Shown here: piece after piece, positions 1-9,919 of the stretch | How positions within the stretch are numbered: position 1 is the first letter of the stretch | Layout of the letters: the number at the start of each line of letters is the position of its first letter | Source of the DNA: Aeromicrobium piscarium | GTDB lineage: Bacteria; Actinomycetota; Actinomycetes; Propionibacteriales; Nocardioidaceae | Direction: 5' to 3' | Assembly: GCF_007421815.1 (NCBI RefSeq) | Contig: NZ_VLNT01000003.1 | Location: forward strand, 1 to 64,000 | DNA: 64,000 bases | Made by a program: the position numbers and the translations under genes | The notes under the pieces: generated by a model | What the model saw: the letters and a program-made list of their open reading frames with translations, nothing else | Told to the model about the DNA's origin: nothing | Databases searched by the model: none

Positions 1-128
1 GCGGTGTTCAGGCCGTTGACGTAGTTCTGATGGTGCTTGTCGTGATGCAGCTCCATGATCTTGCCCGAGATATGCGGGTCCAACGCCCCATAGTCATACG
101 GCAGATCCGGCAAAGTGTACTCAGCCAC
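1..128 (-). CDS. sodA: Superoxide dismutase (Fe/Mn family), N-terminus only
   Basis: The reverse strand encodes about 42 residues beginning [20 protein letters not shown] and continuing into a His-rich stretch ([12 protein letters not shown]). This is the N-terminal hairpin domain of Fe/Mn superoxide dismutase, and the HxxxxHHQNYV region contains the first metal ligand. The start is GTG at 128, with AGGAGG at 133-138 four bases upstream. The enzyme converts superoxide to hydrogen peroxide and oxygen in the cytoplasm. The rest of the gene lies beyond the left edge, so metal preference cannot be judged. It is divergent from the pgsA-like gene. Confidence 0.93.
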   Translation of the reverse strand, partial: MAEYTLPDLPYDYGALDPHISGKIMELHHDKHHQNYVNGLNT

Positions 129-273
129 GCGTCCTCCTTCTATCGCGCGAACCGCAGTGGCTCGCGTCAGAGCGTTCTAGGGGAAGTAACACCCTCAGTC
201 TCTCAGCCCTTCCCGGAGTCGCAAGACCGGGAGGTCCCGGCGGCGCGAGCGACCTGCGCGAGGCCCGATACCC

Positions 274-313
274 TAGGCTGTTCTGCAGACATCGGCGAGC
301 TGGCGAAGGAGGT
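274..313 (+). promoter_or_regulatory. -10 box and Shine-Dalgarno of the pgsA2-DUF881 operon
   Basis: TAGGCT at 274-279 is a good actinobacterial -10 box, and AAGGAGGT at 306-313 is a near-perfect ribosome binding site just before GTG 317. No convincing -35 is seen. Unlike many genes in this window, this transcript would carry a short leader of about 30 bases. Confidence 0.5.
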
Positions 314-316
314 CGG

Positions 317-904
317 GTGACCGAGCGCAGTGGCGAACGGATCTTCACCGTTCCCAATCTCTTGAGCTTCGTGCGGATCGCCCTGGTCCCGGTCTTCCTC
401 TGGCTGGTGCTCGGGCCGCAGTGGGACGTCGCGGCGCTGGCAGTACTGGTCATCTCGGGCATCACCGACTACCTCGACGGCAAGATCGCCCGCTCGCTCG
501 GGCAGACATCGCGCCTGGGCGCGATCCTCGATCCCGTCGCGGATCGGCTCTACATCCTGGCGGTCGTCGTCGGTCTCGGGCTGCGCGACATCATCCCGTG
601 GTGGCTGGCGATCATCCTGCCGCTGCGCGACGTGCTGCTGTTCTCGCTGATCCCGTTCCTGCGCACCCGCGGCTACAGCGCGCTCCCTGTGCACTTCCTC
701 GGCAAGGCGGCGACGGCAGGTCTGCTCTATGCCTTCCCGCTGCTGCTGCTCGGCGACGGTGTGGGCGTCGTCGCCGACCTCGCCAATGTCTTCGGATGGG
801 CGTTCACGATCTGGGGTGTCGGCCTGTACTGGTGGGCAGGCATTCTCTACACCTTCCAGTTGCGGCACCTGCTGTCCACCACGCCCGCGGTGCGCTCGAC
901 ATGA
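317..904 (+). CDS. CDP-alcohol phosphatidyltransferase (PgsA2-like)
   Basis: This integral membrane enzyme transfers a phosphatidyl group from CDP-diacylglycerol to an alcohol. The family signature D-x2-D-G-x2-A-R-x8-G-x3-D-x3-D is intact at residues 51-76 (D51, D54, D72, D76), which bind Mg and CDP. The 195 residues hold about five or six membrane segments, the usual family size. The GTG start follows AAGGAGGT. The stop overlaps the next start (ATGA), so translation is coupled to the DUF881 gene. Position and order match Rv1822 (pgsA2) of M. tuberculosis. The alcohol acceptor (glycerol phosphate, inositol phosphate or other) cannot be told from sequence. Confidence 0.88.
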   Translation: MTERSGERIFTVPNLLSFVRIALVPVFLWLVLGPQWDVAALAVLVISGITDYLDGKIARSLGQTSRLGAILDPVADRLYILAVVVGLGLRDIIPWWLAIILPLRDVLLFSLIPFLRTRGYSALPVHFLGKAATAGLLYAFPLLLLGDGVGVVADLANVFGWAFTIWGVGLYWWAGILYTFQLRHLLSTTPAVRST

Positions 905-1689
905 CGGAGGGCGCGGGCGCGCGGACGGGTCCTCGGGGAGCCGAATCCCTGCTGGACCGGATCTGGGACACCGCGCTCGAGGACGAGTACTACGCCCCGC
1001 ACCATCGCCCGCCGCGTCGGGCGCGGGCCCTCTCGGCGATCACGATGCTGGCCTTCGGCCTGCTCGTCGCCACGGCGGCGGTGCAGACACGCGTCGGGCA
1101 GCCCGCCAGCGATCTCGAGCGGGCCGCCGTCATCAGCGATATCGAGAACCGCGAGAACCTGGTGGCCACGCAGCGCGCGCGGATCGACGAGCTCACCCAC
1201 GAGGTCGAGGGGCTGCGGGCCGATGCCGACGCGTCGGGTGCGGGCACTGAGCAGAGCGGCGTCGTGGCCGCGGCGGTGCCGGTGGAAGGCCCTGGGCTGA
1301 CGGTCACCGCGACATCCGGTGAGGGGCCCGGCGGACAGATCACCGATCAGGACCTGCAGCTGCTGGCGAACGGCCTCTGGTACGCCGGCGCGGAAGCGGT
1401 CTCGATCAACGGCCAACGCCTCGGCAGCATGACGGCGATCCGATGGGCGGGGGAGTCGGTCACCGTCAACTTCCGTCCGATCAGCGAGCCCTATGAGATC
1501 GCGGCGATCGGTCCGGCGAGCATGGGGGAGAGGCTGCGCGCCAACCCTTCCGGACGCCACTGGGCCCATCGTTCGACCGAGGCCGGCGTCTCCTGGAGTG
1601 TCGAGGAGTCGGAGACACTGCGGCTCCCGGCCGCGCCGGACACGCGCCTGAGCCTGAACCAGGCGACGAAACTGCAGGAGGCCCCATGA
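901..1689 (+). CDS. DUF881 membrane protein (first copy)
   Basis: A 262-residue protein with a basic N-terminal tail, one membrane segment near residues 44-62, a short coiled-coil-like stretch near 80-105 and a DUF881 domain to the C-terminus. The orientation is probably one-pass with the domain outside. Members flank the small basic protein in many actinobacteria and Firmicutes; the molecular function is unknown. The start is the ATG in the ATGA overlap with the phosphatidyltransferase. The second DUF881 gene lies 0.3 kb downstream, the same doublet as Rv1823 and Rv1825. Confidence 0.85.
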   Translation: MTEGAGARTGPRGAESLLDRIWDTALEDEYYAPHHRPPRRARALSAITMLAFGLLVATAAVQTRVGQPASDLERAAVISDIENRENLVATQRARIDELTHEVEGLRADADASGAGTEQSGVVAAAVPVEGPGLTVTATSGEGPGGQITDQDLQLLANGLWYAGAEAVSINGQRLGSMTAIRWAGESVTVNFRPISEPYEIAAIGPASMGERLRANPSGRHWAHRSTEAGVSWSVEESETLRLPAAPDTRLSLNQATKLQEAP

Positions 1690-2018
1690 TCCCCGTCATC
1701 GGTCTGGCGATCGGTATCGTGGCCGGCATCGTGCTGCAGCCCACGGTTCCGGCCCCACTCCAGCCCTATGTGCCCATCGCGATCATCGCGGCACTCGACG
1801 CGGTGGTCGGCGCGGCCCGGGCGATCGGCGAGAAGCGGTTCGATGATCGAGTCTTCGTGGTGTCCTTCGTCTCCAATGTGCTGATCGCCGCCGCGATGGT
1901 CTTCCTCGGCGACCAGCTCGGCGTGGGATCGCAGCTGTCCACCGGCGTCATCGTGGTGCTCGGCATCCGTATCTTCGCCAATGCCGCAGCGATCCGCAGG
2001 CAGATCTTCCATGCGTGA
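1686..2018 (+). CDS. sbp: Small basic protein, DUF1290 family
   Basis: A 110-residue, almost wholly hydrophobic protein with three or four membrane segments and the family's 'IPVIGLAIG' N-terminus and 'DAVVGAARA' segment. The family is named Sbp in Bacillus, where it lies near division genes; its role is unproven. It is sandwiched between two DUF881 genes, with an ATGA overlap upstream and an 8-base overlap downstream, so the three products are probably made in a fixed ratio and may form a membrane complex. It matches Rv1824 by order. Confidence 0.87.
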   Translation: MIPVIGLAIGIVAGIVLQPTVPAPLQPYVPIAIIAALDAVVGAARAIGEKRFDDRVFVVSFVSNVLIAAAMVFLGDQLGVGSQLSTGVIVVLGIRIFANAAAIRRQIFHA

Positions 2019-2727
2019 ACGTTCCCGGCGGGTGACGCGCCCGATGCAGGTGCTGATCGCGGTGCTCGTGGGGGCGCTCGCGTTCGCGATCGTGGCGCAG
2101 TGGCGGGAGGACGAGCAGCGCGACTTCGCCGGCGTCCGCGGTGCCGAGCTCGGCGAACTGCTGAAGTCCCTCGACGCGTCGAATCAGCGTCTGTCGCGTC
2201 AGATCTCCGAGCTGACCGCGACGCGCGACGAACTGCGCGACTCCACCGCCAGCGACGAGCAGGCCGAGGAGGCGGCTCGCAAGCGCGCTGACGAGCTCGC
2301 GATCCTCGCGGGCACGGCTCCGGCGGCGGGACCGGGGATCGCGGTCGACATCGACGGCGGACAGGAGGTCATGACCGCGGCGGTCCTGCTCGACGCGATC
2401 GAGGAGCTCCGCGACGCGGGTGCGGAGGTGCTGGCGGTCAACGGCACGGCGCGCGTCGTCGCCAACACGTACTTCCTGGACGATCGCGACGGCATCCGGG
2501 TCGGCGGACGACTCCTCGAGCCGCCCTTCGTGATCGAGGCGATCGGCGACCCGCACACGCTGGACGAGGCCGTGTACTTCCGCGGTGGACTGGCCGATCG
2601 GGTCGAGACCAAAGGCGGTACCGTGAGCGTCGAGCGGCGCGAGCGGTTGACGATCACCGCCTTGGCTGACGCGACCGACGCCCAGTACGCTCGATCCGCA
2701 TCGACCGACCCGGAGGAGACACCGTGA
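2011..2727 (+). CDS. DUF881 membrane protein (second copy)
   Basis: A 238-residue protein with a basic N-terminus, a membrane segment near residues 12-30, a Glu/Arg-rich helical stretch around 45-95 and a DUF881 domain. ATG 2011 was chosen because it places the basic 'RERSRR' tail just before the membrane segment and gives a short overlap with sbp; an in-frame ATG at 1981 would lie well inside sbp. The end overlaps gcvH by four bases (GTGA). The function of the family is unknown. Confidence 0.84.
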   Translation: MRERSRRVTRPMQVLIAVLVGALAFAIVAQWREDEQRDFAGVRGAELGELLKSLDASNQRLSRQISELTATRDELRDSTASDEQAEEAARKRADELAILAGTAPAAGPGIAVDIDGGQEVMTAAVLLDAIEELRDAGAEVLAVNGTARVVANTYFLDDRDGIRVGGRLLEPPFVIEAIGDPHTLDEAVYFRGGLADRVETKGGTVSVERRERLTITALADATDAQYARSASTDPEETP

Positions 2728-3098
2728 TCCCTGAGGACCTGCACTACAGCCGTGAACACGAGTGGGTGCGCGCGGACGGCGACATCGTGACGGTCGGGGT
2801 GACCCACTACGCGCAGGATCAGCTGGGTGACATCGTCTTCGTCGAGCTGCCGGCCGCGGGCGAGGCCGTCACGGCCGGCTCGGTCATCGGCGAACTGGAA
2901 TCGACCAAGTCGGTGTCGGATGTCTTTTCGCCCGTCGACGGCGAGATCGTGGAGCGCAATGAGGCGCTCGAGAGCACGCCGGAGACCATCAACGGCGATC
3001 CCTACGGCGAGGGCTGGCTGCTACGCGTCCGCGTCGCGGGCGATCCGACGGAGGGCCTGCTGGACGCCGCGGGCTACGCGGCCCATATCGCGGGCTGA
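2724..3098 (+). CDS. gcvH: Glycine cleavage system H protein
   Basis: GcvH is the lipoylated carrier that shuttles the aminomethyl group between the P, T and L proteins of the glycine cleavage complex. The 124 residues match the family length. The lipoyl site is K62 in 'GELESTKSVSDV', and the 'EHEWV' N-terminal and 'NGDPYGEGWL' C-terminal motifs are present. The start is GTG 2724 overlapping the DUF881 stop. gcvP lies 3 kb downstream behind a glycine riboswitch; no gcvT is in this window. Linkage to garA is conserved in mycobacteria (Rv1826-Rv1827). Confidence 0.97.
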   Translation: MIPEDLHYSREHEWVRADGDIVTVGVTHYAQDQLGDIVFVELPAAGEAVTAGSVIGELESTKSVSDVFSPVDGEIVERNEALESTPETINGDPYGEGWLLRVRVAGDPTEGLLDAAGYAAHIAG

Positions 3099-3162
3099 AG
3101 CGTCGGTGACAGACCACTAGGAGCAGTGCTCACGGGCTCTGTCGCGGGCCCGTCCCTCCTGC

Positions 3163-3208
3163 TAGGTTGGAGCCTGACGGTGAACGTGACCTTGAGACTG
3201 AAGAGGAG
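3163..3208 (+). promoter_or_regulatory. Possible promoter and RBS for garA-ftsR
   Basis: TAGGTT at 3163-3168 resembles a -10 box, and GAGGAG at about 3203-3208 lies ahead of ATG 3219. No clear -35 was found. The 120-base gap after gcvH is the first non-overlapping junction in the run, so an internal promoter is plausible. Confidence 0.35.
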
Positions 3209-3218
3209 TTGGTGATCG

Positions 3219-3644
3219 ATGTCCACGCCGGGTGGTTCCGACGACGACACGAACATGTTCCCGGCGATCGACGCCGACACCGAGGAGATGTCAGCCTCTG
3301 ACATCTCGGCCGTCGAGAGTCTCCCCGAGGGCAGCGCGATGCTGCTCGTGCAGCGTGGGCCCGATGCCGGTTCACGATTCCTGCTCGACGCCGAGCAGGT
3401 CTCGGTCGGCCGGCATCCCTCGAGTGATATCTTCCTCGACGACATCAGCGTGTCGCGTCGTCACGCGGTCTTCACTCGTCGCGACCGGGGCTATGTCGTC
3501 TCGGATCTGGGGAGCCTCAACGGCACCTACGTGAACCGCGACCGCATCGACGGCGATATCGCGCTCAACGGCGGCGACGAGGTCCAGATCGGCAAGTACC
3601 GGCTCATCTACTTCCCTGGATCGTCCCAGGACGGGTCGGCGTGA
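3219..3644 (+). CDS. garA: FHA-domain regulatory protein, GarA/OdhI-like
   Basis: A 141-residue protein: an acidic, flexible N-terminal 40 residues, then one FHA domain with the phosphothreonine-binding motifs GRHPSSD (64-70), SRRH (79-82) and LGSLNGTYVN (97-106). In mycobacteria and corynebacteria GarA/OdhI is phosphorylated by Ser/Thr kinases on an N-terminal TT motif and then switches off 2-oxoglutarate dehydrogenase. Here the tail has threonines and acidic residues but no plain ETT motif, so the kinase site may differ. It is followed by the MerR gene with a GTGA overlap, the Rv1827-Rv1828 arrangement. Confidence 0.85.
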   Translation: MSTPGGSDDDTNMFPAIDADTEEMSASDISAVESLPEGSAMLLVQRGPDAGSRFLLDAEQVSVGRHPSSDIFLDDISVSRRHAVFTRRDRGYVVSDLGSLNGTYVNRDRIDGDIALNGGDEVQIGKYRLIYFPGSSQDGSA

Positions 3645-4354
3645 GCGAAGCCCTCGGCGAAAGGCCAGCGCGTCTGGGGATCGGCAAGGTCCTCGACGAG
3701 TTGCGGCCGGATTTTCCCGAGCTGACGCTCAGCAAGCTGCGCTACCTGGAGACCGAGGGGCTCGTCGAGCCTGAGCGCACGGCCGCCGGGTATCGCAAGT
3801 ACTCCTACGACGATGTCGAGCGGCTGCGCTTCGTGCTGCGGATGCAGAAAGAGAAGTTCTGGCCGCTCAGCCACATCCGCCAGGTGCTCGACGAGATCGA
3901 TCGCGGTGCGATGCCCGAGATCGACGATCCAGCGCTGTTCGTGCCCGAGGTCGCGGTCGGCGAGGATGGGCTTCCCACGGTCGAGACCTTCGCCGAAGGG
4001 CGGGGTTCGACGCGCCTGACGCGTGACGAGCTGCTCGAGGCCGCCGGAATCGACGATGCGATGCTCTCGGAGATCGAGGGCTTCCAGCTCATCCGACGAC
4101 GGCCGCATCAGCGGTTCTACAGCCGCGACGATCTGCAGATCGCCGCGTTGGTCGGCAAGATGGCGGGGCTGGGTATCGAACCGCGTCACCTGCGTGGTTT
4201 CCGGGCGGCGGCCGACCGCGAGTCCGCTCTGCTCGACCAGGCGATCCCGCGCGGTTCGCGGTCCAATCCCCAGTCGGCGACGCAGCTGATCGAGCTGGCC
4301 GCCACGATGGTGCGGTTGCATGCGGTCCTGGTGCGCGGGGAGCTGCGGGGCTGA
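3641..4354 (+). CDS. ftsR: MerR-family regulator, FtsR/Rv1828-like
   Basis: A 237-residue regulator with an N-terminal winged helix (about residues 28-75, including 'SKLRYLETEGLVEP' and 'GYRKYS') and a long C-terminal effector region with a second MerR-like segment around 135-175. The double-domain form is typical of Rv1828 of M. tuberculosis and FtsR of Corynebacterium, which activates ftsZ. GTG 3641 overlaps the garA stop. Assignment rests on family and synteny; no DNA target is shown here. Confidence 0.8.
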   Translation: MSEALGERPARLGIGKVLDELRPDFPELTLSKLRYLETEGLVEPERTAAGYRKYSYDDVERLRFVLRMQKEKFWPLSHIRQVLDEIDRGAMPEIDDPALFVPEVAVGEDGLPTVETFAEGRGSTRLTRDELLEAAGIDDAMLSEIEGFQLIRRRPHQRFYSRDDLQIAALVGKMAGLGIEPRHLRGFRAAADRESALLDQAIPRGSRSNPQSATQLIELAATMVRLHAVLVRGELRG

Positions 4355-4357
4355 GCG

Positions 4358-4822
4358 ATGCGTGAGCTCGAGGTCATCGGCGTCCGGGTCGAGATGCCCA
4401 CGAGTCAGCCGCTGGTGCTGCTGCGTGAGGTCGAGGGCGACCGCTATCTGCCGATCTGGATCGGTGCCGTCGAAGCGGCCGCGATCGCCCAGGCGCAGCA
4501 GGGCGTCCTCTCGCCGCGTCCGCTGACCCATGAGCTCATGGCGAGCGTGATCGACGCCCTCGGCGACGACATCGACGAGGTCCGCATCGTCGATGTCCGC
4601 GACGGCGTCTTCTTCGCCGAGCTGGTGTTCGGGTCCGGGGCCCTCGTCTCGGCGCGCCCCAGCGACGCGATCGCGCTGGCGCTGAGGGTGGGGACGTCGA
4701 TCATGTGCGCCGAGGACGTGCTCGACCAGGCGGCGATCGAGCAGGACGAAGACGAGGAGACTCAGGTCGAGCGTTTCCGCGAGTTCCTCGACTCCGTCGA
4801 CCCCGAGGACTTCGAGGGCTGA
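4358..4822 (+). CDS. DUF151 bifunctional nuclease-family protein
   Basis: A 154-residue protein of the DUF151/BFN family (Rv1829-like). It carries 'LPIWIGAVEAAAI', 'PLTHELMASVI', and 'ARPSDAIALALR', the family's conserved core. A Thermotoga homologue structure and a plant member with nuclease activity are known, but the bacterial role is not settled. It starts three bases after the MerR stop, in the same transcript, and has an acidic C-terminal tail. Confidence 0.85.
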   Translation: MRELEVIGVRVEMPTSQPLVLLREVEGDRYLPIWIGAVEAAAIAQAQQGVLSPRPLTHELMASVIDALGDDIDEVRIVDVRDGVFFAELVFGSGALVSARPSDAIALALRVGTSIMCAEDVLDQAAIEQDEDEETQVERFREFLDSVDPEDFEG

Positions 4823-4969
4823 GATCACGCCGTGGCCGGTGAGCCCTCCCACGCGATCTCCCTCCGCACAGTGAGGGCGGTGGCCAACCGGCCTCGGACC
4901 GCGTCTCGGAAGCGTCCGCGCAGGAGAGTCGGCGACACGCCGCGCCGGTCGTGGACGCGGGCAGACCTT

Positions 4970-4988
4970 CACCCTTAACTTGAGGGTG
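4970..4988. promoter_or_regulatory. 19-bp palindrome, candidate MerR operator
   Basis: CACCCTTAACTTGAGGGTG is an inverted repeat (CACCCTTAA and TTGAGGGTG around a central C, one mismatch). It lies 70 bases upstream of the MerR gene at 5058 within a 235-base gap. MerR regulators bind such 19-20 bp dyads and often control their own genes. A weak -10 (TAGACT, 5022-5027) lies downstream. Binding by either neighbouring MerR protein is inferred. Confidence 0.45.
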
Positions 4989-5057
4989 CACGTGGAAGTA
5001 CACGAGTGTCGTTCCACGCGGTAGACTTCCCCTCATAGCCACGCAGGAAGGCGCACG

Positions 5058-5633
5058 ATGATCGATCCGACCCACGGAGACGACTCCGCTGAGGCGCGCC
5101 AACGCGCCGGCGACCAGGGGCTGCTCTTCAACGATGACCTCGCGCCACTCCCGCAGGACACCGGTTTCCGCGGTCCTACGGCCTGCAACGCGGCGGGCAT
5201 CACCTATCGCCAGCTCGACTACTGGGCGCGCACCGGCCTGGTCGTCCCCACGGTCCGCGATGCCACCGGGTCAGGCACCGCGCGCCTGTACTCCTTTAAG
5301 GACGTCCTGCTGCTGAAGATCATCAAGCGCCTCCTGGATGCGGGAGTATCGCTGCAGCAGATCCGTACGGCCATCGACCACCTGCGCCAACGCGGCACCG
5401 ACGATCTCACCCAGGTCACGCTGATGAGCGACGGAGCCAGCGTCTACGAGTGCCGCTCCGCCGACGAGGTCATCGATCTCCTCCAGGGTGGACAGGGCGT
5501 CTTCGGCATCGCCATCGGCGGCGTCTGGAAGGAGATCGAGGGCACGCTCCTCGAGCTCCCCACCGAGCGGGCCGAGGCGGCCAGCGACATCACCGACGAA
5601 CTCGCCGCTCGCCGCGCCCGCAAGTCCAGCTGA
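5058..5633 (+). CDS. MerR-family regulator, Rv1830-like
   Basis: A 191-residue protein whose winged-helix domain (about residues 38-85) reads 'GITYRQLDYWARTGLVVPT' and 'RLYSFKDVLLLKIIKRLL', followed by a helix 'GVSLQQIRTAIDHLR' and a C-terminal domain. It is the second MerR gene of the conserved cluster (Rv1830 by order). A good AGGAAGG site precedes the ATG. It has no cysteine metal site in the C-terminal region, so metal sensing is unlikely. The upstream palindrome suggests self-regulation. The target is unknown. Confidence 0.84.
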   Translation: MIDPTHGDDSAEARQRAGDQGLLFNDDLAPLPQDTGFRGPTACNAAGITYRQLDYWARTGLVVPTVRDATGSGTARLYSFKDVLLLKIIKRLLDAGVSLQQIRTAIDHLRQRGTDDLTQVTLMSDGASVYECRSADEVIDLLQGGQGVFGIAIGGVWKEIEGTLLELPTERAEAASDITDELAARRARKSS

Positions 5634-5714
5634 CACTGCCACCCGCCGATGTTCTAGTGTCCTGCGTCGGAGGTTCGTTGCCGAGAGGCGTCGTCTGAGT
5701 GGATGCTCCGCAAT

Positions 5715-5809
5715 CCCCCAAGGACTCCGTCCAGGGAGGTGCCCCCACGGCGGAGCGCGGGCAGGCTGGGGGTACCGCCCTGCACGGAGCGAAGCGGAGT
5801 GCTTGGGGG
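5715..5809. repeat. Nested intergenic inverted repeat
   Basis: Outer arms CCCCCAAGGACTCCG (5715-5729) and CGGAGTGCTTGGGGG (5795-5809) pair at 14 of 15 positions. Inside them GGTGCCCCCA (5738-5747) and TGGGGGTACC (5767-5776) pair at 9 of 10. The element fills the space between the MerR gene and the gcvP leader, where nothing coding is seen. A related segment, GGAGGTGCCCCCA, recurs near 24786-24798. It looks like a REP-type palindromic element or a terminator for the MerR gene. Confidence 0.7.
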
Positions 5810-5866
5810 AGACGCCTTTCGAGTGACGCCAACGTCGCGGAGCGCAGCTCAGACGGCGAAAAGCGG

Positions 5867-5896
5867 TTATGAACTTTCGGCGCAGGGCACTAGACT
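5867..5896 (+). promoter_or_regulatory. Candidate promoter for the gcvP leader
   Basis: TTATGA (5867-5872), an 18-base spacer and TAGACT (5891-5896) form a plausible promoter. Transcription would begin near 5903, just ahead of the riboswitch aptamer at 5913. The -35 is weak. Confidence 0.45.
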
Positions 5897-5912
5897 CGGC
5901 AGTGCTGTTGAC

Positions 5913-6035
5913 ACGCGTGGGAGAGTCCGTGCTCCGCGCGGCGCCGAAGGGGCAATTCCTCCCCGGAACCTCTCAGGCACCCGGACCACGCGATCGAGGC
6001 ACCTCTGAAGCGCTGTGACAGAGGGGGAGGCGCTC
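5913..6035 (+). ncRNA. Glycine riboswitch (single aptamer) upstream of gcvP
   Basis: The leader holds the hallmark blocks of the gcvT-type glycine aptamer in order: GGGAGAGTCC (5919-5928), GGCGCCGAAGGGGCAA (5940-5955), CCGGAACCTCTCAGGCA (5973-5989) and GAGGCACCTCTGAAG (5996-6010). GGGAGAG pairs with CTCTC. Only one aptamer is seen; there is no second GGGAGAG block. A hairpin CCTCTG/CAGAGG (6002-6007 and 6019-6024) at the 3' end could be the switching stem. Glycine binding most likely raises gcvP expression, as in other gcv genes. It ends about 25 bases before the gcvP start. Confidence 0.93.
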
Positions 6036-6059
6036 TGACCGCCGACCCAGGAGTTCCTC

Positions 6060-8894
<2,835 letters not shown>

Positions 8895-8907
8895 GTCCCG
8901 CTCCGCT

Positions 8908-8962
8908 GGGCGGTGAGCTTTCCCGCATCTCGCGCAGGTCGGTGCGGGAAAGCTCACCGCCC
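8908..8962. repeat. Perfect 20-bp inverted repeat after gcvP
   Basis: Arms at 8908-8927 and 8943-8962 are exact reverse complements (GGGCGGTGAGCTTTCCCGCA), with a 15-base loop. It begins 14 bases after the gcvP stop. No T-run follows, but the very stable hairpin could end or protect the gcvP mRNA. Its GGCGGTGA edge resembles the edges of the other palindromic repeats in this window. Confidence 0.85.
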
Positions 8963-9026
8963 ACCGAGGCGGGGGGAGGACATGGAAGACTGAGCACGGC
9001 CGGGTCGACAACCTGAAAGGGACGGT

Positions 9027-9398
9027 ATGAGCTCGCTCGTGGTCTACCTGACGAGTGCGTACGCCCTGGCGATCGCCGTGTACGCCGGCTGGCACAGCTG
9101 GCGCGGCTACCGCTTCAGCAATCCGTTGTTCTACGCTCTCGCGGTGCTGGAGGTCGTCCTCGTCGGCATCCTCATCGGGGCGATCGTCGCGTACAACGGA
9201 CGCGACCACGATGTCGATCCAGTGTTGTTCTTCTCCTATCTCGCGACCGTCCTCGTCGTACCACCGGTCGCCGTGTTCTGGGGCGTCATCGAGAGGTCCA
9301 GATGGGGGACCGGGGTCGTCGTGATCGCCATGGTCACCGTCGCCGCACTGATGTTGCGACTGCAGGGGATCTGGTCGGGCACCGGCTCCGCCTTCTGA
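9027..9398 (+). CDS. Small integral membrane protein, unknown
   Basis: I do not recognise a family. The 123 residues form four predicted membrane helices (about 4-18, 35-55, 67-90 and 97-112) joined by short loops, with no enzyme motif. A GAAAGGG site precedes the ATG. It stands alone between the post-gcvP hairpin and a repeat, and the next gene at 9520 encodes a similar-sized four-helix protein with no clear sequence likeness. Confidence 0.7.
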   Translation: MSSLVVYLTSAYALAIAVYAGWHSWRGYRFSNPLFYALAVLEVVLVGILIGAIVAYNGRDHDVDPVLFFSYLATVLVVPPVAVFWGVIERSRWGTGVVVIAMVTVAALMLRLQGIWSGTGSAF

Positions 9399-9420
9399 CC
9401 TGGGCTGCGCCCGGAAAGAC

Positions 9421-9486
9421 GATGATGCGCCACGGCGCCTATAAGGACCACGATGCATCGTCATCGGAGCAGGCACTGCCTGCTCC
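9421..9486. repeat. 53-bp GATGATGC repeat plus short hairpin
   Basis: The copy at 9421-9473 starts GATGATGC and ends GCATCGTCATCGGAGCAGG, so its ends can pair as a hairpin. It lines up without gaps with two copies at 40676-40728 and 40729-40781. It runs into a perfect 9-bp hairpin, GGAGCAGGC/GCCTGCTCC (9466-9474 and 9478-9486). It occupies the gap between two small membrane protein genes. Confidence 0.7.
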
Positions 9487-9519
9487 GAGCGCTGGGCGGG
9501 GCCATAGGCTGGGGTCATC

Positions 9520-9915
9520 ATGTCGTCCGACACTCACACTTCCCACGGCTTCGGCCGCATCGTGGTGGCCGTCTACGCCGTGTTCGCCTTGTCGGCGTCG
9601 GCACGCTCGCTCTATCAGCTGGCCACCAAGGCCGATGAGGCGCCTTTCGCCTATGGCCTGTCGGCGCTCGCCGGTCTGGTCTACATCGTCGCGACCTACG
9701 CCCTGGCTACTAACCGCCGGGGCCTCGCCACCTGGACGATCGGCTTCGAGCTGGTCGGGGTCGTCGTGGTCGGCTTGCTGACGGTCTTCGACGAGCAACT
9801 GTTCCCAGATGCGACCGTCTGGTCGACCTTCGGCATCCAGTACGCCTTCGTGCCCCTCCTGCTCCCTGTGGTGGGCCTCTGGTGGGTCTTCCGCAACCGC
9901 ACGATCCGGGGCTGA
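9520..9915 (+). CDS. Small integral membrane protein, unknown
   Basis: The 131 residues have four predicted membrane helices (about 14-31, 42-60, 68-86 and 103-121) and a short hydrophilic N-terminus rich in Thr and His. No family was recognised. TAGGCT at 9504-9509 lies nine bases before the ATG with no Shine-Dalgarno, so the mRNA is probably leaderless or nearly so. The next gene starts four bases after its stop. Confidence 0.7.
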   Translation: MSSDTHTSHGFGRIVVAVYAVFALSASARSLYQLATKADEAPFAYGLSALAGLVYIVATYALATNRRGLATWTIGFELVGVVVVGLLTVFDEQLFPDATVWSTFGIQYAFVPLLLPVVGLWWVFRNRTIRG

Positions 9916-9919
9916 GCCC

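Noticed and set aside
5908-5913. TTGACA as the -35 of gcvP
   Set aside because: It lies at the edge of the riboswitch aptamer and no -10 follows at the right distance; a start there would cut the aptamer.
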